Source: Rhizobium chutanense (GTDB lineage Bacteria; Pseudomonadota; Alphaproteobacteria; Rhizobiales; Rhizobiaceae). From it: 64,000 bases of DNA. How positions within the stretch are numbered: the stretch's first letter is position 1; every line of letters begins with the position of its first letter. The stretch lies in the NCBI RefSeq assembly GCF_002531935.1, contig NZ_NWSV01000003.1:372001-436000 (forward strand), given 5' to 3'. The position numbers were made by a program, and so were the translations under genes. This document shows, piece after piece, positions 61,215-64,000 of the stretch. The notes below the pieces were generated by a model. It was not told the origin of the DNA. It worked only from the letters and a program-made list of their open reading frames with translations, and did no database searches.

Positions 61215-61541
61215 ATGAACAGGAATATAATCCAGCTTCTGGCGGCCGCCGCGCTGCTTTCGCTCTCGGGCGCGGCGCATGCCTCCTCCGACGAGGCGTG
61301 GAGGCAGCTCGCCGCCGACGTCGAGGCCAAATGCAAGCAGGCGGCGGTCGCGCTCGAAAAGCCCGCCGCCACCGTCGACCCCTTCGGCAGCTCGCATTAT
61401 GGGCTCGCTCTGGTGACGGGCAAGCCGAAGGGCGCCAATGGGCTGATCGCCCAGATCTGCGTTTACGATAAGGAAAAGAAATCCGTCGAGATCGGCAGCG
61501 AGCTGGACGCCGAAAAACTCGGGCTCATGCCGGCAAAATAG
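61215..61541 (+). CDS. Hypothetical secreted protein
   Basis: 108 residues with a signal peptide (IIQLLAAAALLSLSGAAHA). The mature part (WRQLAADVEAKCKQAAVALEKPAATVDPFGSSHYGLALVTGKPKGANGLIAQICVYDKEKKSVEIGSEL) has two Cys that could form a disulfide. No named family known to me. AAGGGAG precedes ATG 61215. Divergent from sodB. Confidence 0.7.
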   Translation: MNRNIIQLLAAAALLSLSGAAHASSDEAWRQLAADVEAKCKQAAVALEKPAATVDPFGSSHYGLALVTGKPKGANGLIAQICVYDKEKKSVEIGSELDAEKLGLMPAK

Positions 61542-61555
61542 GCTGCCGCGGGGCC

Positions 61556-61654
61556 AGAGCATTTCCGTTCTTCGAATCACGAAGATGCTCTATCTCTTTG
61601 TTTTTACACAATTCCGGACGCAAAACCGCGACGCACTTTTGCTGGAATTGCTCT
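61556..61654. repeat. RIME-like palindromic intergenic element
   Basis: A 99-bp element between terminal AGAGCATTTCC and GGAATTGCTCT (inverted with one mismatch). Inside, AGAGCAT pairs with ATGCTCT at 61585-61591. From memory it matches a dispersed intergenic repeat found many times in Rhizobium genomes. It lies in front of the methyltransferase gene. Confidence 0.6.
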
Positions 61655-61749
61655 TAGCCGCCTTTCAAATCCGTGCCTTGCGTCACATTGCGCGGGGAAC
61701 CGAAACCTACTCTCGGGAGTTGAAAGAAGGGTTAGGGAGGCGCGCCGAC

Positions 61750-62403
61750 ATGTCAGAGCTTCGCGGCAGGGCGGAAGATCAGCAGAAAATCTATCAGCGC
61801 TGGGCACCAGTCTATGACCGGGTCTATCGCGGCATCCTGCGCGATGGTCACCGCAAGCTGGCAGCACTCGCCGCCGCAGCCGGCACCGATATTCTGGAAA
61901 TCGGGGTCGGCACCGGCCTGACGCTCGGGCATTACCCGCGCCACTGCCGGGTGACCGGCATCGACATTTCCGAACACATGATCGCGCGGGCGCGGGAAAA
62001 GGCAAAACGCGAAAATCTTGCGCATGTGCAGGCGCTCGAGGTGATGGATGCGCATGCGCTCACCTTTGCCGACCGGTCTTTCGATGCGGTCTGCCTGCCC
62101 TTCGTCATCACCCTCGTCCCCGAGCCCGAACGGGCGCTCGACGAATGCGCCCGGGTGCTCAGGCCGGGCGGCGAGATCATCCTCGCCAGCAAGCTCGGCG
62201 ACGGCGCCGGCCTGCAGGGCGCGATCGAGACGGCGGTGGCGCCGCTGGTGCGCCACATCGGCTGGTCCTCCGCCTTCCGCATTCATCGCATCCTCGCCTG
62301 GGTCCAGCGCCGCGGCGATTTTGCCGCTGCCGAGATCCTGCCGGTCTTTCCGAACGGTTTCTTCAAGATCGTCCGACTGAAGCAGCGCGGGCCTGCCGCC
62401 TGA
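61750..62403 (+). CDS. SAM-dependent methyltransferase, Rhodobacter PmtA-type
   Basis: 217 residues from ATG 61750, after GGGAGG. VYDRVYRGILRDGHRKLAALAAAAGTDILEIGVGTGLTLGHYPRHCRVTGIDISEHMIARAREKA contains the SAM-binding motif I (EIGVGTG), and SFDAVCLPFVITLVPEPERALDECARVLRPGGEIILASKLG the fold's later motifs. It resembles the Rhodobacter phosphatidylethanolamine N-methyltransferase more than the Sinorhizobium type. If so, it makes phosphatidylcholine precursors at the membrane. Function not proven. Confidence 0.85.
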   Translation: MSELRGRAEDQQKIYQRWAPVYDRVYRGILRDGHRKLAALAAAAGTDILEIGVGTGLTLGHYPRHCRVTGIDISEHMIARAREKAKRENLAHVQALEVMDAHALTFADRSFDAVCLPFVITLVPEPERALDECARVLRPGGEIILASKLGDGAGLQGAIETAVAPLVRHIGWSSAFRIHRILAWVQRRGDFAAAEILPVFPNGFFKIVRLKQRGPAA

Positions 62404-62467
62404 GAAGGATTTTTTCCCCGCATTCGCGGCTTCCACTATAATGCCGGCATTCGCCCGAGGGGACCGC

Positions 62468-63199
62468 ATGACATCGGACTTCTTCTTTTTCATCGTGGTG
62501 GGCTTTTGCGCGCAGATCGTCGACGGCGCACTCGGCATGGCCTTCGGCGTGCTGTCGACGACGAGCCTTCTCGCCTTCGGCGTGCCGGCAGCCAATGCCA
62601 GCGCCATGACGCATGTGGCGGAAATGTTCACGACCGCCGCGTCGGGCCTGTCGCATGCCTATCATCGCAATGTCGACTGGCGCCTGGTGGCGCGGCTCGC
62701 GCCGGCCGGCATGATCGGTGGCGCGATCGGGGCCACCCTGCTCGCCAATATCGACGGCAAAACGATCGCGCCCTTCGTCTCGGCCTATCTGATCGCGATC
62801 GGGCTGCTGATCCTCTACAAGGCGTTTCGGCCACCGGGCAGGCGCGAGGTGCGCGACTGGGCCGTGCCGCCCGTCGGGCTTTGTGGCGGCGTGCTCGATG
62901 CGATCGGCGGCGGCGGATGGGGACCCGTCGTCACCAGCACGCTGGTCGGCCGCGGCCACGATCTGAAGCGGGTGATCGGCTCGACCAACTTCACCGAATT
63001 CGCGGTGACGCTGACGATTTCGCTGACCTTCGTCGTCACGCTCGGCTGGTCGGAGCTCAATTCGGCGATCGGCCTGATCATCGGCGGCGTTATCGCCGCC
63101 CCTTTCGGCGCCATGCTCGTCAAGCGGCTGCCGGTGCGGCCGCTGATGGTGGCGGTGTCGATGGTCATCATCGCGACGTCGGCGATGCGCATCTTCTAA
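62468..63199 (+). CDS. Sulfite exporter TauE/SafE family permease
   Basis: 243 residues with about eight helices. FIVVGFCAQIVDGALGMAFGVLSTTSLLAFGVPAANASAMTHVAEMFTTAASGLSHAYHRNVDWRLV is the TauE/SafE pattern; GGVLDAIGGGGWGPVVTSTLVGRGHDLKRVIGSTNFTEFAV is the conserved second half. It moves sulfite, sulfoacetate or related anions. ATG 62468 follows GAGGGG. Confidence 0.9.
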   Translation: MTSDFFFFIVVGFCAQIVDGALGMAFGVLSTTSLLAFGVPAANASAMTHVAEMFTTAASGLSHAYHRNVDWRLVARLAPAGMIGGAIGATLLANIDGKTIAPFVSAYLIAIGLLILYKAFRPPGRREVRDWAVPPVGLCGGVLDAIGGGGWGPVVTSTLVGRGHDLKRVIGSTNFTEFAVTLTISLTFVVTLGWSELNSAIGLIIGGVIAAPFGAMLVKRLPVRPLMVAVSMVIIATSAMRIF

Positions 63200-63214
63200 G
63201 CCGTCTCCGCGAAC

Positions 63215-63556
63215 TTACAGATTTCGGCCGAAATAGACCTCCACGGAGGCGATCCTGTCGCCGCGGAAGCGCAGGCTTTCCATGTTGGCGAAGCTGCCGC
63301 CGTCCAGTTTTTCGGCGCGATAGCGAACAACAGCCTCGTCGCCCTCGACCGCCAGGAATTCGATCTCGATCGCGCGGAAGACCGGCTCCTTCGGCCAGCA
63401 GCGCTCGAAATAGGCCGCCCGGTCGATGTGGTCGTCACGCGGACTGGAGAAGGTAAAATCCTCCGTCAGCATGGCGCCGACAAGGTCCTTGCGATCGGCG
63501 AGATAGGCGGTGTAGAGATCGCGGACAGTCTGTTGCCTGGATCGCATCTCGTTCAT
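63215..63556 (-). CDS. SnoaL-like/NTF2-fold protein
   Basis: 113 residues. RQQTVRDLYTAYLADRKDLVGAMLTEDFTFSSPRDDHIDRAAYFERCWP is the SnoaL-like opening, and GGSFANMESLRFRGDRIASVEVYFG the end. No catalytic set is clear. Convergent with TauE and divergent from the final MFS gene with a strong palindrome in between. Function unknown. Confidence 0.85.
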   Translation of the reverse strand: MNEMRSRQQTVRDLYTAYLADRKDLVGAMLTEDFTFSSPRDDHIDRAAYFERCWPKEPVFRAIEIEFLAVEGDEAVVRYRAEKLDGGSFANMESLRFRGDRIASVEVYFGRNL

Positions 63557-63575
63557 GGCAAAACCCTCCGATTAT

Positions 63576-63596
63576 CCGATTGCATTATGCAATCGG
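63576..63596. promoter_or_regulatory. 21-bp perfect palindrome between divergent genes
   Basis: CCGATTGCAT and ATGCAATCGG are exact inverted copies around one T. It lies 19 bp from the SnoaL-like start and 77 bp from the MFS start. No adjacent regulator is in view; the source may be beyond the window end. Confidence 0.7.
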
Positions 63597-63673
63597 TTAC
63601 CTTTTACCACTTTCACCCGAGATGATCCAGCTTGCGGCGCCACGGCGCCCGCAGGATCGACGCCGAGGCAAGA

Positions 63674-64000
63674 ATGACCGACACGCAACGGGACGCGGCC
63701 AGCGCTGGAGCCGGCTCGATCTACTGGAGGCGCAACCTTGCCGTCTCGCTGATCGGCTCCTTCACCACGATCGTGGCGATGACGCTGCTGCTTCCCTTCC
63801 TGCCGCTTTATGTCGAAGAGCTCGGCGTGACCGATCATGCGGCGATCGTGCAATGGTCGGGCATTGCCTATGGCGCCACCTTCCTGGCCGCCGCTCTCGT
63901 CGCGCCGCTCTGGGGGCGGCTCGGCGATATTTACGGCCGTAAGCTGATGCTGGTGCGCGCCAGCCTCGGCATGACGGTGGCGATCTCGCTGATGGGCATG
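63674..64000 (+). CDS. MFS transporter, N-terminal part (cut by window end)
   Basis: 109 codons, open to the last base. The product begins MTDTQRDAASAGAGSIYWRR, followed by SLIGSFTTIVAMTLLLPFLPLYVEELG (helix 1) and SGIAYGATFLAAALVAPLWGRLGDIYGRKLMLVRASLGM, which contains the G-R-L-G-D-x-x-G-R-K loop of MFS proteins between helices 2 and 3. The short list of starts leaves ATG 63674, with GAGGCAAG upstream. Divergent from the SnoaL-like gene. Confidence 0.85.
   Translation, partial: MTDTQRDAASAGAGSIYWRRNLAVSLIGSFTTIVAMTLLLPFLPLYVEELGVTDHAAIVQWSGIAYGATFLAAALVAPLWGRLGDIYGRKLMLVRASLGMTVAISLMGM

Noticed and set aside
1..64000. tRNA, rRNA, insertion sequence, prophage or toxin-antitoxin and defence genes
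   Set aside because: I looked for cloverleaf sequences, transposase motifs, phage structural genes and known defence domains in the translated frames and found none. Short RNAs cannot be excluded by eye.

Overview
The window reads as chromosomal DNA of a Rhizobium of the leguminosarum/etli type. The evidence is uniformly high GC, a MucR/Ros zinc-finger regulator, a DmeR-DmeF metal-efflux pair, a seven-gene Mnh/Pha cation antiporter operon, many alphaproteobacterial conserved families (DUF983, DUF1491, DUF2336, DUF930, DUF1348, DUF5330) and dispersed palindromic intergenic repeats. About 70 protein genes fill both strands. I see no rRNA, tRNA, CRISPR array, insertion sequence or prophage block. 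An MFS transporter gene is cut by each edge of the window.

Layout. 1-15 kb: stress, detoxification and regulation genes, often as a regulator plus a divergent or co-directional target with a palindrome between them. Examples are TetR with a DUF1348 protein, LysR with a glutathione S-transferase, a GcvA-like LysR with a solo ectoine synthase, and TetR with an SDR oxidoreductase; a MocR regulator, a fatty acid desaturase and a trypsin-fold pseudoprotease also lie here. 15-26 kb: cell envelope and cell cycle genes (class A PBP, DUF1214/DUF1254 pair, DUF2336, a DivJ/PleC-like kinase overlapping a peptidoglycan-binding membrane protein, SufE). 26-33 kb: mucR, then mnhA-G on the minus strand with 4-base overlaps at five of six junctions. 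33-42 kb: MsrB, acetyltransferases, a pentapeptide-repeat protein, a hemolysin III homologue, a universal stress protein, an extradiol dioxygenase-like protein with a possible Tat signal, an AI-2E family transporter and an FAD oxidoreductase. 42-53 kb: polysaccharide deacetylase, DUF930, oligopeptidase B, a DHA2 exporter, SelO, quinoprotein glucose dehydrogenase and a class A beta-lactamase. 53-64 kb: dmeRF, a small lower-GC islet with one secreted protein, two c-type cytochromes, a LysE exporter with a WYL regulator, metallophosphoesterase, superoxide dismutase, a phospholipid-methyltransferase-like enzyme and a TauE permease.

The most unusual signals are: (1) a family of about 140-176-bp elements with GC-rich terminal inverted repeats, four copies, three of them between convergent genes and one with an exchanged core; (2) an HtrA-like protein with all three catalytic residues replaced; (3) an ectoine synthase gene without ectA or ectB; (4) several exact operator-like palindromes that pair regulators with targets; (5) a 23-bp minisatellite upstream of mnhA that runs into the end of a small membrane-protein gene; (6) several small conserved-looking proteins, two of them paralogous. 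I did not find a clearly new multi-gene defence or mobile system. Gene names rest on reading translated motifs by eye; no database search was run.
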